Of a DNA stretch of 64,000 nucleotides, positions 8,171 to 17,045 are shown in pieces. The notes beneath the pieces were generated by a model that was not told the DNA's origin, searched no databases, and saw nothing but the letters and a program-made list of their open reading frames with translations. Both the position numbers and the translations under genes were made by a program. Within the stretch, counting starts at the first letter, position 1, and every line of letters starts with the position of its first letter. This DNA is from Streptomyces sp. CB01635 (GTDB lineage: Bacteria; Actinomycetota; Actinomycetes; Streptomycetales; Streptomycetaceae), in assembly GCF_002803065.1 (NCBI RefSeq), contig NZ_NNBL01000002.1, positions 310,001-374,000 on the forward strand, given 5' to 3'.

Positions 8171-9640
8171 ATGCCCGTAACCTCACCGCAGACGCAGAAC
8201 AGCGCGACCGCCACCGCCGCGGAACCCACCCTGCGCGCCGGCACCCTCGGCACCGCCGACATCGCCTTCTTCGTCGTCTCCGCCGCCGCCCCGCTCACCG
8301 TCATGGCAGGCGTCGCCCCGTTCGCCATCGCGCTCGGCGGCATCGGCGCCCCCGTCGGCTACCTCCTCGCCGGCCTGACGCTCGCCGTCTTCGCCGTCGG
8401 CTTCACCACGATGAGCCGCCACGTCCGCAGCGCGGGCGCCTTCTACGCGTACATCACGCGCGGCCTCGGCCGCTCCGTCGGCATCGGCGCCGCCCTGCTG
8501 GCCATGGTCGGCTACAACGGCATGGAGATCGGCGTCTACGGCCTGCTGGGCACCGCCACGCAGGACACCCTGCACGCCCTCTTCGGCATCGACATCCCCT
8601 GGCTGCCCGTGTCCCTCGCGGGGCTCGTGCTCATCTGGTACGGCGGCTTCCGGTCCATCGACTTCGGAGCCAAGCTCCTCGGCGTCCTGCTCTGCGCCGA
8701 GACCGGCATCCTCGTCCTGCTCGCGGGCGGCGTGCTCCTCAAGGGCGGCGCGCACGGCCTGTCCGCCGCGTCCTTCGCGCCGGGCAACGTGCTCGTCCCG
8801 GGTACCGCCGCCGTACTCGCCTTCGCCTTCGCCGCGTTCACCGGCTTCGAGTCGACCGTCATCTACCGCCGCGAGGCCCGCGACCCCGGCCGCACGGTGC
8901 GCCGCGCCACCTACATCGCGGTCGCCTTCCTCGGCCTGTTCTACGCGTTCATCGTCTGGACCGTCATCCAGGCCTTCGGCGACGCCCACGTCGTCGAGGC
9001 GGCAGGCAGCGACCCGGCCGGCCTGTTCTTCTCCGCCATCACCACCTTCGTGGGCGGCTGGGCGGCCGACCTGATGCACATCCTCATCGTCACCAGCGTC
9101 CTCGCCTCGCTCCTCGCCTTCCACAACGCGATCAACCGCTACGGGCTCGCGCTCGCCGAGGAGGGCGTCCTGCCGAAGGCCTTCGGCACGGTCCACGCCA
9201 AGCACCGTTCCCCGTACGTCGCGGGCGTCGCGCAGACCGTGCTCGGCGCGGCCGTCGTCCTCGCCTTCTGGGCCGCGGGCGCCGACCCGTACGCGCAGCT
9301 GCTCCTGTGGGTGAACACCCCCGGCATGATCGGCCTGATGGCGCTCCAGCTGCTCGCCGCGATCGCCGTGCCGTTCTACTTCCGCCGCATCACCCACGAG
9401 GAGGGCGTGCTGCGCACGGTCGTCGCGCCGATCGCGGCGACGGTGCTCCTCAGCATCGCGATCGTGCTGGTCTGCACCCACCTCGACCTGTTCACGGGCG
9501 CGTCCTCCCTCGTCAACATGGTCCTCATGGCCGTGGCCCCCGCCGTCTTCGTCCTCGGCGTCGCCCTCGCCCGCCGCCTGCGCCGCACCAAGCCGGACGT
9601 GTACGAGCGCTTCGCGGCGGAACCGTCCACCGACGCGTAG
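8171..9640 (+). CDS. APC-superfamily amino acid/amine permease
   Basis: 489 residues, about 12 transmembrane segments. The N-terminal 'GTADIAFFVVSAAAPLTVMAG' matches the first helix of APC transporters, with the unwound Gly-rich stretch used for substrate binding, and the later 'FAFAAFTGFESTVIYRREARDPGRTVRRAT' is the helix 6 / loop signature of this superfamily. It should be a proton-coupled importer of an amino acid or related amine. The gene is divergent from the TetR regulator and 55 bases ahead of the amidohydrolase, suggesting uptake followed by hydrolysis of the same compound. No strong ribosome binding site precedes the ATG. Confidence 0.87.
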   Translation: MPVTSPQTQNSATATAAEPTLRAGTLGTADIAFFVVSAAAPLTVMAGVAPFAIALGGIGAPVGYLLAGLTLAVFAVGFTTMSRHVRSAGAFYAYITRGLGRSVGIGAALLAMVGYNGMEIGVYGLLGTATQDTLHALFGIDIPWLPVSLAGLVLIWYGGFRSIDFGAKLLGVLLCAETGILVLLAGGVLLKGGAHGLSAASFAPGNVLVPGTAAVLAFAFAAFTGFESTVIYRREARDPGRTVRRATYIAVAFLGLFYAFIVWTVIQAFGDAHVVEAAGSDPAGLFFSAITTFVGGWAADLMHILIVTSVLASLLAFHNAINRYGLALAEEGVLPKAFGTVHAKHRSPYVAGVAQTVLGAAVVLAFWAAGADPYAQLLLWVNTPGMIGLMALQLLAAIAVPFYFRRITHEEGVLRTVVAPIAATVLLSIAIVLVCTHLDLFTGASSLVNMVLMAVAPAVFVLGVALARRLRRTKPDVYERFAAEPSTDA

Positions 9641-9695
9641 GCCGCAGAGCCCGCCCCTACGGAACACAGCCCCACCCCGAACGGAGTTCACCCCC

Positions 9696-11273
9696 ATGCC
9701 CGCAGCCGACCTCCTCCTCACCGGCGCCCGCGTCCGCACCCTCGACCCCGCGCACCCCGAGGCGACCGCCGTGGCCGTCCGCGACGGTCTCATCGCCGCC
9801 GTCGGCGCCACCGAGGACGTCGTACGCGACTGGCGCGGACCGGGCACGGAACGCGTCGACCTCACCGGCGCGACCCTCGTGCCCGGCCTGGTCGACGCGC
9901 ACAGCCACCCGGTGTGGGGCCTGGAGATGGCGACCGGCACCGACCTGTCCGGCGTACGGAACCCGGACGACCTGCGGGCGGCCCTGCGCTCGGCGCCCCG
10001 CGTCGACGGCTGGGTCGTCGCCTGGGGGCTCGACCACAACGCGTTCGGCGGCCGTCCCGTCGACCGCGCCCTGATCGAGGACGTACTCGACGGCGCTCCC
10101 GCCTTCGTCCGCCTCTACGACGGGCACTCCGCCCTGGCGAGCGGGGCCGCGCTCGAGGCGGCCGGGATCACCGGGCCGCGCGAGTTCGTCCAGCGCGCGG
10201 AGATCGTCTGCGACGCGGACGGCCGCCCGACCGGGCACCTCGTCGAGCACGCCGCGATGGACCTGATGCTCGCCGTCATGCCGAGGCCCTCGTTCGCCGA
10301 GCGCCGCACCGGGCTGCTCGCCCTGCTGTCCGACATGGCCGCCACGGGCCTGACCGGCGCCCACGTCATGGACCTCGGCCACGGCGACGTACCGCAGCTG
10401 CTGGCCTCGGTCGAGGAGGAGGCCGTGCTGCCGCTGCGGCTGCGACTCGCGCCCTGGTGCATGCCGGGCGTCGACAAGGCCGGCCTGGACGAGCTGATCG
10501 CCGTCCAGCGCGAGGCCGGGCGGCACTGGCGGGTCGGCGGGGTCAAGTTCTTCATGGACGGCACCGTCGAGGGCGGCACCGCGTGGCTGGAGCACGCGGA
10601 CTGTCACGGCCAGGGCACCGACGCGTTCTGGCCGGACCCGAAGGCGTACGCGGACGCGGTGCGGTACCTGCACGCGGCGGGCGTCGGCACCGCGACCCAC
10701 GCGATCGGGGACGCGGCCGTGCGGCACGTCCTGGACACCGTCGAGTCCCTGGGCGGGAGCGGCCGGGGCGTGCACCGGATCGAGCACATCGAGACGGTCC
10801 CCGACGACACGATCCCGCGGTTCGCCGCGCTCGGCGTCGCCGCGTCGATGCAGCCGCCGCACACCGCGTACACCCGCGGCGACCACGGCGACGAGTGGTC
10901 GAAGCGCCTCGGTACGGACCGGGCCTCGCGCGCCTGGCGCATCCGGGACCTGCGGGACGCGGGCGCGGTTCTCGCACTGGGCTCGGACTGGCCGATCGCG
11001 CACTACGACGTGCGCCGGGTCCTGTCCATGGCCCGCGTCCCCGAGGGCGCCGCCGGGCCCGCGCAGGGGCTGACAGGGCTCATGGCGCTGGAGGGCTGCA
11101 CGTCACACGCGGCGCTCGCCGCCGGTGAGGACGCGGGGCGTATCGCCCCCGGTCTGCGGGCCGACCTCACGGCGTTCGGCCTCGACCCGGTCGAGGCCCC
11201 GGCCGACGAGGTGGCGCAGGCGCCGGTCCGCCTGACGGCGGTCGGTGGTCACATCACGTACCGGGGGGCGTGA
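9696..11273 (+). CDS. YtcJ-like metal-dependent amidohydrolase
   Basis: 525 residues from ATG 9696 with CGGAG upstream. It starts like a composite-barrel amidohydrolase ('ADLLLTGARVRTLDPAHPEATAVAVRDG'), carries the metal-binding 'LVPGLVDAHSHP' near residue 65, later 'GGVKFFMDGTVEGGTAWL', 'THAIGDAA', 'RIEHIE' and 'LALGSDWPI' in the amidohydro_3 order. Family members hydrolyse N-substituted formamides, amides or related C-N bonds; the substrate is not predictable. It probably acts in the cytoplasm on what the upstream permease imports. The last 20 bases overlap the 3' end of the convergent PAP2 gene. Confidence 0.87.
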   Translation: MPAADLLLTGARVRTLDPAHPEATAVAVRDGLIAAVGATEDVVRDWRGPGTERVDLTGATLVPGLVDAHSHPVWGLEMATGTDLSGVRNPDDLRAALRSAPRVDGWVVAWGLDHNAFGGRPVDRALIEDVLDGAPAFVRLYDGHSALASGAALEAAGITGPREFVQRAEIVCDADGRPTGHLVEHAAMDLMLAVMPRPSFAERRTGLLALLSDMAATGLTGAHVMDLGHGDVPQLLASVEEEAVLPLRLRLAPWCMPGVDKAGLDELIAVQREAGRHWRVGGVKFFMDGTVEGGTAWLEHADCHGQGTDAFWPDPKAYADAVRYLHAAGVGTATHAIGDAAVRHVLDTVESLGGSGRGVHRIEHIETVPDDTIPRFAALGVAASMQPPHTAYTRGDHGDEWSKRLGTDRASRAWRIRDLRDAGAVLALGSDWPIAHYDVRRVLSMARVPEGAAGPAQGLTGLMALEGCTSHAALAAGEDAGRIAPGLRADLTAFGLDPVEAPADEVAQAPVRLTAVGGHITYRGA

Positions 11274-12117
11274 CCCCGGACGTGGCGGGCGCGTGCACGA
11301 GGCGCGGCATGGTGTGGGGGAGCGCCCCGTACCAGATCCGCGCCATCGTGAAACCGAACGCGAGGCACACCATGCCGCCCACCGCGTCCAGCCAGAAGTG
11401 GTTCGCGGTCGAGACGATGACGACCAGGGTCAGTGCCGGGTACAGGAGTCCGAGGATCCGCACCCACGGCGCCGAGGCCAGGGCGAAGATCGTCAGGCCG
11501 CACCACAGGGACCAGCCGATGTGCATGGACGGCATCGCCGCGTACTGGTTCGACATGTGTTTCAGGTCGCCGGACGCCATCGAGCCCCAGGTGTGGTGGA
11601 CCGCGACCGTGTCGACGAAGTGGCCGCCGTTCATCAGGCGGGGCGGGGCGAGCGGGTAGAGGTAGTAGCCGACCAGGGCGACCGCCGTCGTCGCGAAGAG
11701 CGCGAGCCGGGCCGCCGCATAGCGGCCGGGATGGTAGCGGAAGAGCCAGACGAGCACACCGAGCGTGACGATGAAGTGCAGTGTCGCGTAGTAGTAGTTC
11801 ATGCCGACGATGAGCCATGTCACCGAATTCACGGCGTGGTTGACGTTCTCCTCGACGGCGATGGAGAGGTGGTGCTCCATCCGCCAGATCCAGTCGGCGT
11901 TGCTCAGAGCCTGCGAACGCTGCTCCGGAACGGCGTTGCGGATCAGGGAGTACGTCCAGTAGCTCACCGCGATCAGCAGGATCTCGAACCAGAGCCTGGG
12001 GCGACGCGGTGCGCGTATACGGCCGAGGAGTCCCCGCCCATCGCGGCGGTCATCCGCCATGGGTGATGTGGTGGGCCCCTGCCGGCCTTCCAGTGTCGTC
12101 ACGGTCGATTCACCCAT
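11254..12117 (-). CDS. PAP2-superfamily integral membrane phosphatase/transferase
   Basis: 287 residues with about six hydrophobic segments. The phosphatase motifs are 'PSMHIGW' (motif 2, catalytic His) and 'STANHFWLDAVGG' (motif 3, His and Asp); the first, KxxxxxxRP-type motif is not recognisable, as in the inositolphosphotransferase (AUR1/Ipt1)-like branch. Likely acts on a lipid or isoprenoid phosphate at the outer face of the membrane. ATG 12117 has no strong ribosome binding site; an in-frame GTG lies five codons later. The 3' end overlaps the amidohydrolase by 20 bases on the other strand. Confidence 0.82.
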   Translation of the reverse strand: MGESTVTTLEGRQGPTTSPMADDRRDGRGLLGRIRAPRRPRLWFEILLIAVSYWTYSLIRNAVPEQRSQALSNADWIWRMEHHLSIAVEENVNHAVNSVTWLIVGMNYYYATLHFIVTLGVLVWLFRYHPGRYAAARLALFATTAVALVGYYLYPLAPPRLMNGGHFVDTVAVHHTWGSMASGDLKHMSNQYAAMPSMHIGWSLWCGLTIFALASAPWVRILGLLYPALTLVVIVSTANHFWLDAVGGMVCLAFGFTMARIWYGALPHTMPRLVHAPATSGVTPPGT

Positions 12118-12210
12118 AGGGACAGAGTCTGCCAGATTCCGACCCCCCGCTCGATCATCCCCCGGGTGGGTCGTCCACGCATGCTCTACGCCCTGCGGAG
12201 GAGTGGCTAC

Positions 12211-13344
12211 CTAGGGGCGCGGCACACGGTCCCCAGGGGCCGAAGCGGTTGAACCGCGGACCACCAGTTCGGGCATGAAGACGAATTCGCTGTGCGGTGC
12301 CGGCGTCCCGCCGATCTCCTCCAGGAGCGTGCGGACCGCGGCCTGGCCCATCGCCGGTACCGGCTTGCGCACCGTGGTCAGGGGCGGGTCCGTGAAGGCG
12401 ATCAGCGGGGAGTCGTCGAAGCCGACCACCGAGACGTCGGACGGGACGTCGAGGCCTCGCTGCCGCGCCGCCCTTATGGCGCCGAGGGCCATCATGTCGC
12501 TGGCGCACACGACCGCCGTGCAGTCCCGGTCGATGAGCGCCGTGGCCGCCGCCTGCCCGCCCTCCAGCGTGTACAGCGAATGCTGCACCAGATCCCGCTC
12601 GATCTCCTCGGCGGACAGGGGCAGGAGGTCCTGCATCGTGCGTACGAAGCCCTCGATCTTCCGCTGGACCGGCACGAACCGCTTCGGGCCCAGGGCGAGC
12701 CCGATCCGCGTATGACCCAGCGAGACGAGGTGGGTGACGGCGAGCTTCATCGCGGCCCGGTCGTCCGGGGAGATGAAAGGTGCCTGCACTTTCGGCGAGA
12801 AGCCGTCCACCAGCACGAACGGCACGCCCTGCGCGCGCAGTTGCTCGTAGCGCTGCATGTCCGCCGAGGTGTCGGCGTGCAGCCCGGAGACGAAGATGAT
12901 GCCGGAGACGCCCCGGTCGACGAGCATTTCCGTGAGCTCGTCCTCGGTGGAGCCGCCGGGGGTCTGTGTGGCGAGGACCGGCGTGTAGCCCTGGCGGGTC
13001 AGGGCCTGGCCGATGACCTGGGCGAGCGCCGGGAATATGGGGTTCTCCAGCTCCGGCGTGATCAGGCCGACCAGTCCCGCGGAGCGCTGGCGCAGCCGCA
13101 CGGGCCGCTCGTAGCCGAGGACGTCGAGCGCGGCGAGCACGGACTGGCGGGTGGCCGCGGCCACCCCCGGCTTGCCGTTGAGCACCCGGCTGACCGTCGC
13201 CTCGCTGACCCCCGCCTGCGCTGCGATGTCGGCCAGTCGCGCGGTCACGGGATGGGACTGTACCGGTCGCGTGCCGGACTGCCCACCGTCAACCGGTTGC
13301 CGCGTGCGGGCAGTTGAACGGCCCGCTGCGGACTGCTGCGTCAT
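12211..13344 (-). CDS. malR: LacI-family maltose/maltodextrin repressor MalR
   Basis: 377 residues from ATG 13344, preceded by GGAG at five bases; the frame extends upstream to 13536 through the promoter region and was trimmed. A poorly conserved 30-residue N-terminal extension is followed by the LacI headpiece 'RLADIAAQAGVSEATVSRVLNGKPGV' and a periplasmic-binding-protein-like effector domain ending 'ELVVRGSTA'. Divergent from malEFG-aglA, it is the expected repressor of the maltodextrin operon in Streptomyces (MalR/Reg1), relieved by maltotriose-like inducers. Start choice is uncertain: family members often begin near 'VTARLADI' (GTG within the frame). Confidence 0.92.
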   Translation of the reverse strand: MTQQSAAGRSTARTRQPVDGGQSGTRPVQSHPVTARLADIAAQAGVSEATVSRVLNGKPGVAAATRQSVLAALDVLGYERPVRLRQRSAGLVGLITPELENPIFPALAQVIGQALTRQGYTPVLATQTPGGSTEDELTEMLVDRGVSGIIFVSGLHADTSADMQRYEQLRAQGVPFVLVDGFSPKVQAPFISPDDRAAMKLAVTHLVSLGHTRIGLALGPKRFVPVQRKIEGFVRTMQDLLPLSAEEIERDLVQHSLYTLEGGQAAATALIDRDCTAVVCASDMMALGAIRAARQRGLDVPSDVSVVGFDDSPLIAFTDPPLTTVRKPVPAMGQAAVRTLLEEIGGTPAPHSEFVFMPELVVRGSTASAPGDRVPRP

Positions 13345-13683
13345 GGCGCTCCCTCGTGTGACTGGCATGTGGCTCGCGTGGGGCCCATGGGGTTCCGATG
13401 ATCCCCGCGCCGGCCCGGTGTAGCAAGAGCTTGCAGATTCTTGCACAAGGCATCCATGGCCTGTCAGGCCCGGCAACGTGTCCGCACGCACCGGAGTGCA
13501 GGTCACGGACCGATAACCGACTGGATCTCCTTGCAATATTTTTCTGCAAGGTCTTTCGCCGTGCTTGCAACGCTGTTACGTTCACGTCGCCCGGCGGCGG
13601 CAACGGTGCGGTCGGCGAGTCGGCAAGGGGTACGGACGGGACCGTCTCCCACCACTTCGGGCTTTCACCCTCTAGGAGATCTC
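13345..13683. promoter_or_regulatory. malR-malE divergent control region
   Basis: 339 bases without a gene, holding repeated CTTGCA/TGCAAG motifs that fit the known MalR recognition pattern. On the malR side GCAAG-AG-CTTGC (13423-13434) is followed by CTTGCAGA and TTCTTGCAC up to about 13448. On the malE side CCTTGCA (13529-13535) pairs with TGCAAGG (13545-13551) around nine bases, and a third CTTGCAA lies at 13564-13570, directly before a possible -10 TACGTT at 13577-13582. AGGAGAT at 13674-13680 is the malE ribosome binding site. Both genes can thus be shut off by one repressor. Confidence 0.75.
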
Positions 13684-14958
13684 ATGCGGCGTGGCATAGC
13701 GGCCACCGCGCTGGTGGCGTCCCTCGCCCTCGCGGCGACGGCCTGCGGCGGAAGCGACAGCGGCAGTGACAAGGCCTCTGGGCCCGTCACCATCACGTGG
13801 TGGGACACGTCCAACGCCACCAACGAGGCGCCGACGTACAAGGCCCTGGTCAAAGAGTTCGAGAAGGCGAACTCCGGCATCAAGGTCAACTACGTCAACG
13901 TCCCCTTCGACCAGGCGCAGAACAAGTTCGACACCGCCGCGGGCTCCAAGGGAGCCCCCGATGTGCTGCGCGCCGAGGTCGGCTGGACGCCGGCCTTCGC
14001 GAAGAAGAGCTACCTCCTGCCGCTCGACGGCACCGAGGCCCTCGCCGAGAAGGACAAGTTCCAGCCGAGCCTGATCAAGCAGGCCCAGTTCGACGGCAAG
14101 ACCTACGGCACGCCGCTGGTCACCGACACCCTGGCCCTCGTCTACAACAAGGACCTCTTCAAGAAGGCCGGCATCGACCTGCCGCCCGCCAGCTGGGCCG
14201 ACCTGAAGGCCGACGCGGCCAAGATCAAGTCGAAGACGGGCGTCGACGGCTACTGGGGCTCCACGCAGGGCTACTACTCGATGCCGTTCCTGTACGGCGA
14301 GGGCAGCGACACCGTCGACGCCACCGCGAAGAAGATCACCATCGGTTCGCCCGAGGCCAAGAAGGGCCTCACCACCTGGCAGGGCCTCTTCGACGGCAAG
14401 GGCCTGCACAAGGCCGACGCCACCGCCGACGCGTACGCCCACATCCAGGACGCGTTCGTGAACGGCAAGGTCGCCGCGATCATCCAGGGCCCGTGGGAGA
14501 TCACCAACTTCTACAAGGGCTCCGCGTTCAAGGACAAGGAGAACCTGGGCATCGCGACCGTCCCGGCCGGCTCCACCGGCAAGGCGGGCGCCCCCACCGG
14601 CGGCCACAACCTCTCGGTCTACGCCGGCTCGGACAAGGCCCACCAGGAGGCCTCGCTCAAGTTCGTGAAGTGGATGACCTCCGCGGCCACGCAGGAGCAG
14701 ATCGCCCTCAAGAACTCGACGCTGCCCACGCGCCAGGACGCGTACACCACGAAGGTCGTCACCGACCCGGGCATCGCCGGCTTCCAGAAGGTCCTCACCA
14801 CCGCCCAGCCGCGCCCCGAACTGCCCGAGTACAGCTCGCTGTGGGCCCCGCTCGACACCGAGTGGCCCAAGGTCGCCGGAGGCAAGGAGTCCCTGGACAA
14901 GGGCATCGGCAACGCGCAGAACGCGTACGTGAAGCTGGTCCCCGACTTCAGCAAGTGA
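13684..14958 (+). CDS. malE: maltose/maltodextrin-binding lipoprotein MalE
   Basis: 424 residues from ATG 13684 with TAGGAGATCTC upstream. Signal peptide of the lipoprotein type (RRGIAATALVASLALAATAC) with the acylated cysteine at residue 21 and a Gly/Ser linker. The mature part is a cluster-B ABC solute-binding protein ('TITWWDTSNATNEAPTYKAL', 'PDVLRAEVGWTPAFAKKSYL', 'AAIIQGPWEITNF'), which captures maltodextrin outside and delivers it to MalFG. First gene of the operon; a strong 18-bp hairpin follows it before malF, as expected when the binding protein is made in excess over the permease. Confidence 0.95.
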   Translation: MRRGIAATALVASLALAATACGGSDSGSDKASGPVTITWWDTSNATNEAPTYKALVKEFEKANSGIKVNYVNVPFDQAQNKFDTAAGSKGAPDVLRAEVGWTPAFAKKSYLLPLDGTEALAEKDKFQPSLIKQAQFDGKTYGTPLVTDTLALVYNKDLFKKAGIDLPPASWADLKADAAKIKSKTGVDGYWGSTQGYYSMPFLYGEGSDTVDATAKKITIGSPEAKKGLTTWQGLFDGKGLHKADATADAYAHIQDAFVNGKVAAIIQGPWEITNFYKGSAFKDKENLGIATVPAGSTGKAGAPTGGHNLSVYAGSDKAHQEASLKFVKWMTSAATQEQIALKNSTLPTRQDAYTTKVVTDPGIAGFQKVLTTAQPRPELPEYSSLWAPLDTEWPKVAGGKESLDKGIGNAQNAYVKLVPDFSK

Positions 14959-14974
14959 CCCCTCTTTGACGGCT

Positions 14975-15016
14975 GCCGCCGGTTCCGCCCGCGAGGGGGC
15001 GGGCGGAACCGGCGGC
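14975..15016 (+). terminator. intercistronic hairpin between malE and malF
   Basis: A perfect 18-bp stem: 14975-14992 (GCCGCCGGTTCCGCCCGC) pairs with 14999-15016 around a six-base loop, 17 bases after the malE stop and 48 bases before malF. There is no U-tract. In binding-protein operons such hairpins act as partial terminators or 3' exonuclease barriers that leave more malE than malFG message; that role here is inferred. Confidence 0.7.
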
Positions 15017-15063
15017 GCCGCGCCGCACGCACTGAGCAGCCGATCCCCAGAAGGTGCCGAACC

Positions 15064-16062
15064 ATGACAGTCGCCGTCGACAGCACGGCCGCCAAGACGC
15101 GCGGCGGCCGCGCGCCGCGCCCCGGCCCGTTCGGGCGCCTGCGGCGCTCGTACCAGAAGCACTGGTACGCGTACGCGATGATCGCGCCGGTCGTCGTCGT
15201 GCTCGGGGTCCTCGTGATCTATCCCCTGGTACGCGGCTTCTACCTGACGCTCACCGACGCCGACAGCCTCAACTCGGCGCGCACGATCGGCGTCAACCAC
15301 ATCGACGCCACGTACCAGTTCATCGGGCTCGACAACTACGCCGACATCCTGTGGGGCCCGACCTCCTACGACCGCTTCTGGTCGCACTTCATCTGGACGA
15401 TCGTGTGGACGGCGCTCTGCGTCGCCCTGCACTACGTCATCGGGCTCGGCCTCGCGATGCTGCTCAACCAGAAGGTGCGCGGGCGCACCTTCTACCGGCT
15501 GCTGCTCATCCTGCCGTGGGCCGTACCGACGTTCGTCACCGTGTTCTCGTGGCGGATCATGCTGTCCGACTCCGGGATCATCAACTCCGTGCTCGGCTCG
15601 CTGCACCTGCCGCAGCCGCAGTGGCTCGAGGACACCTTCTTCCAGCGCTCGGCCGCCATCCTGGTCAACACCTGGTGCGGCGTGCCGTTCATGATGGTGT
15701 CGCTGCTCGGCGGCCTCCAGTCGATCGACCCGGTGCTCTACGAGGCCGCGGAGATGGACGGCGCGAGCCCCTGGCAGCGCTTCTGGAACGTCACACTGCC
15801 CGGCCTGCGGTCGGTCAGCTCCACCGTCGTACTGCTCGGCGTCATCTGGACGTTCAACCAGTTCAACGTCATCTTCCTGCTGTTCGGCAACACCGCGCCC
15901 GACGCCCAGATCCTCGTCACCTGGGCCTACTACCTGGGCTTCGGCCAGCAGCCGCGCGACTACGCCCAGTCCGCCGCGTACGGCGTGCTGCTCCTGTCGC
16001 TCCTCGCCGTCTTCACGTCCTTCTACTACCGCTGGCTGAACCGCAATGAGCAGCTCGCCTGA
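15064..16062 (+). CDS. malF: maltodextrin ABC transporter permease MalF
   Basis: 332 residues, six to seven membrane helices. The cytoplasmic EAA loop reads 'LYEAAEMDGASPWQRFWNVTLPGL', the coupling helix that contacts the ATPase (consensus EAAxxDGAxxWxxFxxixlP). Together with MalG it forms the membrane channel for maltodextrins; no ATPase gene is present, consistent with a shared MsiK-type ATPase encoded elsewhere in Streptomyces. Second gene of malEFG; ATG 15064 has AGAAGGTG upstream. Its stop lies 19 bases before the malG start. Confidence 0.95.
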   Translation: MTVAVDSTAAKTRGGRAPRPGPFGRLRRSYQKHWYAYAMIAPVVVVLGVLVIYPLVRGFYLTLTDADSLNSARTIGVNHIDATYQFIGLDNYADILWGPTSYDRFWSHFIWTIVWTALCVALHYVIGLGLAMLLNQKVRGRTFYRLLLILPWAVPTFVTVFSWRIMLSDSGIINSVLGSLHLPQPQWLEDTFFQRSAAILVNTWCGVPFMMVSLLGGLQSIDPVLYEAAEMDGASPWQRFWNVTLPGLRSVSSTVVLLGVIWTFNQFNVIFLLFGNTAPDAQILVTWAYYLGFGQQPRDYAQSAAYGVLLLSLLAVFTSFYYRWLNRNEQLA

Positions 16063-16081
16063 CGCCGCAGGAGCCGCCCCC

Positions 16082-16993
16082 ATGAGCACCACGACCGTCG
16101 ACACCCCGGCGACCGGCGCGCAGCCGGTCACCGACACCGTCCGCCCGCGCCGCGTGCGCCGGCGCGGCGAGCGCAGCCGCCTCGCGACGTTCCTGTCGCA
16201 CGGCGTGCTGAGCGTCGCGAGCCTGACAGCCCTGTTCCCGATCGCCTGGCTGGTCTATCTGTCGCTCGGCCCGGACAAGGACGACTACCTCCACCCCGGA
16301 CGCATCCTCGACAAGGCGACCTTCTCGAACTACTCGTTCGTCCTGGAGCACACCAACTTCTTCAAGTGGCTCCAGTCCACGCTGATCGTGTCCCTGGGCA
16401 CGACGGTCGTCGGCGTCCTGTTCGCCGCCACCACCGGCTACGCCGTCTCGCGCATGCGCTTCCCCGGCCACCGCAAGCTGATGTGGGTCCTGCTGCTCAC
16501 GCAGGCGTTCCCGATCGCCGTCCTGATCGTGCCGATGTACGAGATCCTCGGCGACCTCGGCCTGATCGACACGTACGGCGGCCTCATCCTCGTGTACTGC
16601 TCGACCGCGGTGCCGTACTGCGCGTGGCTCCTCAAGGGCTACTTCGACACCATCCCGTACGAGATCGACGAGGCCGGCCGCATCGACGGGCTCTCGCCGT
16701 TCGGCACCTTCGCCCGGCTGATCGTCCCGCTGGCCAAGCCGGGCCTCGCGGTCGCCGCGTTCTACAGCTTCATCACCGCGTTCGGCGAGGTCGCCTTCGC
16801 CTCCACGTTCATGCTCGACGACGAGAAGTACACCTTCGCCGTGGGCCTGCGCAGCTTCGTCAGCGAGCACGACGCGCAGTGGAACTACATGGCGGCGACT
16901 GCGGTGTTGATCGCCATTCCGGTGTCCGCGTTCTTCTACCTTGTCCAGAGGAACCTGGTCACCGGCCTCACGGCGGGCGGCACCAAGGGCTGA
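16082..16993 (+). CDS. malG: maltodextrin ABC transporter permease MalG
   Basis: 303 residues from ATG 16082, chosen because CAGGAG lies eight bases upstream; an earlier in-frame ATG at 16046 overlaps malF and would add 12 residues without a good ribosome binding site. Six membrane helices; the EAA loop is 'EIDEAGRIDGLSPFGTFARLIVPLAKP', the coupling helix of MalG-type permeases. It pairs with MalF. The end 'NLVTGLTAGGTKG' is the typical MalG C-terminus that reaches into the ATPase dimer. Confidence 0.94.
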   Translation: MSTTTVDTPATGAQPVTDTVRPRRVRRRGERSRLATFLSHGVLSVASLTALFPIAWLVYLSLGPDKDDYLHPGRILDKATFSNYSFVLEHTNFFKWLQSTLIVSLGTTVVGVLFAATTGYAVSRMRFPGHRKLMWVLLLTQAFPIAVLIVPMYEILGDLGLIDTYGGLILVYCSTAVPYCAWLLKGYFDTIPYEIDEAGRIDGLSPFGTFARLIVPLAKPGLAVAAFYSFITAFGEVAFASTFMLDDEKYTFAVGLRSFVSEHDAQWNYMAATAVLIAIPVSAFFYLVQRNLVTGLTAGGTKG

Positions 16994-17045
16994 GCCCCGC
17001 CGCTCCGCCCGCCCGCACGCAAACCCCTGACGCAGCAAGGACACC

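Noticed and set aside
12118..12210. Terminator after malR
   Set aside because: Only short imperfect pairing around CCCCCGGGTGGG; not convincing.
16046..16081. Earlier ATG start for malG
   Set aside because: It overlaps malF and lacks a ribosome binding site, while ATG 16082 has CAGGAG with eight bases spacing.
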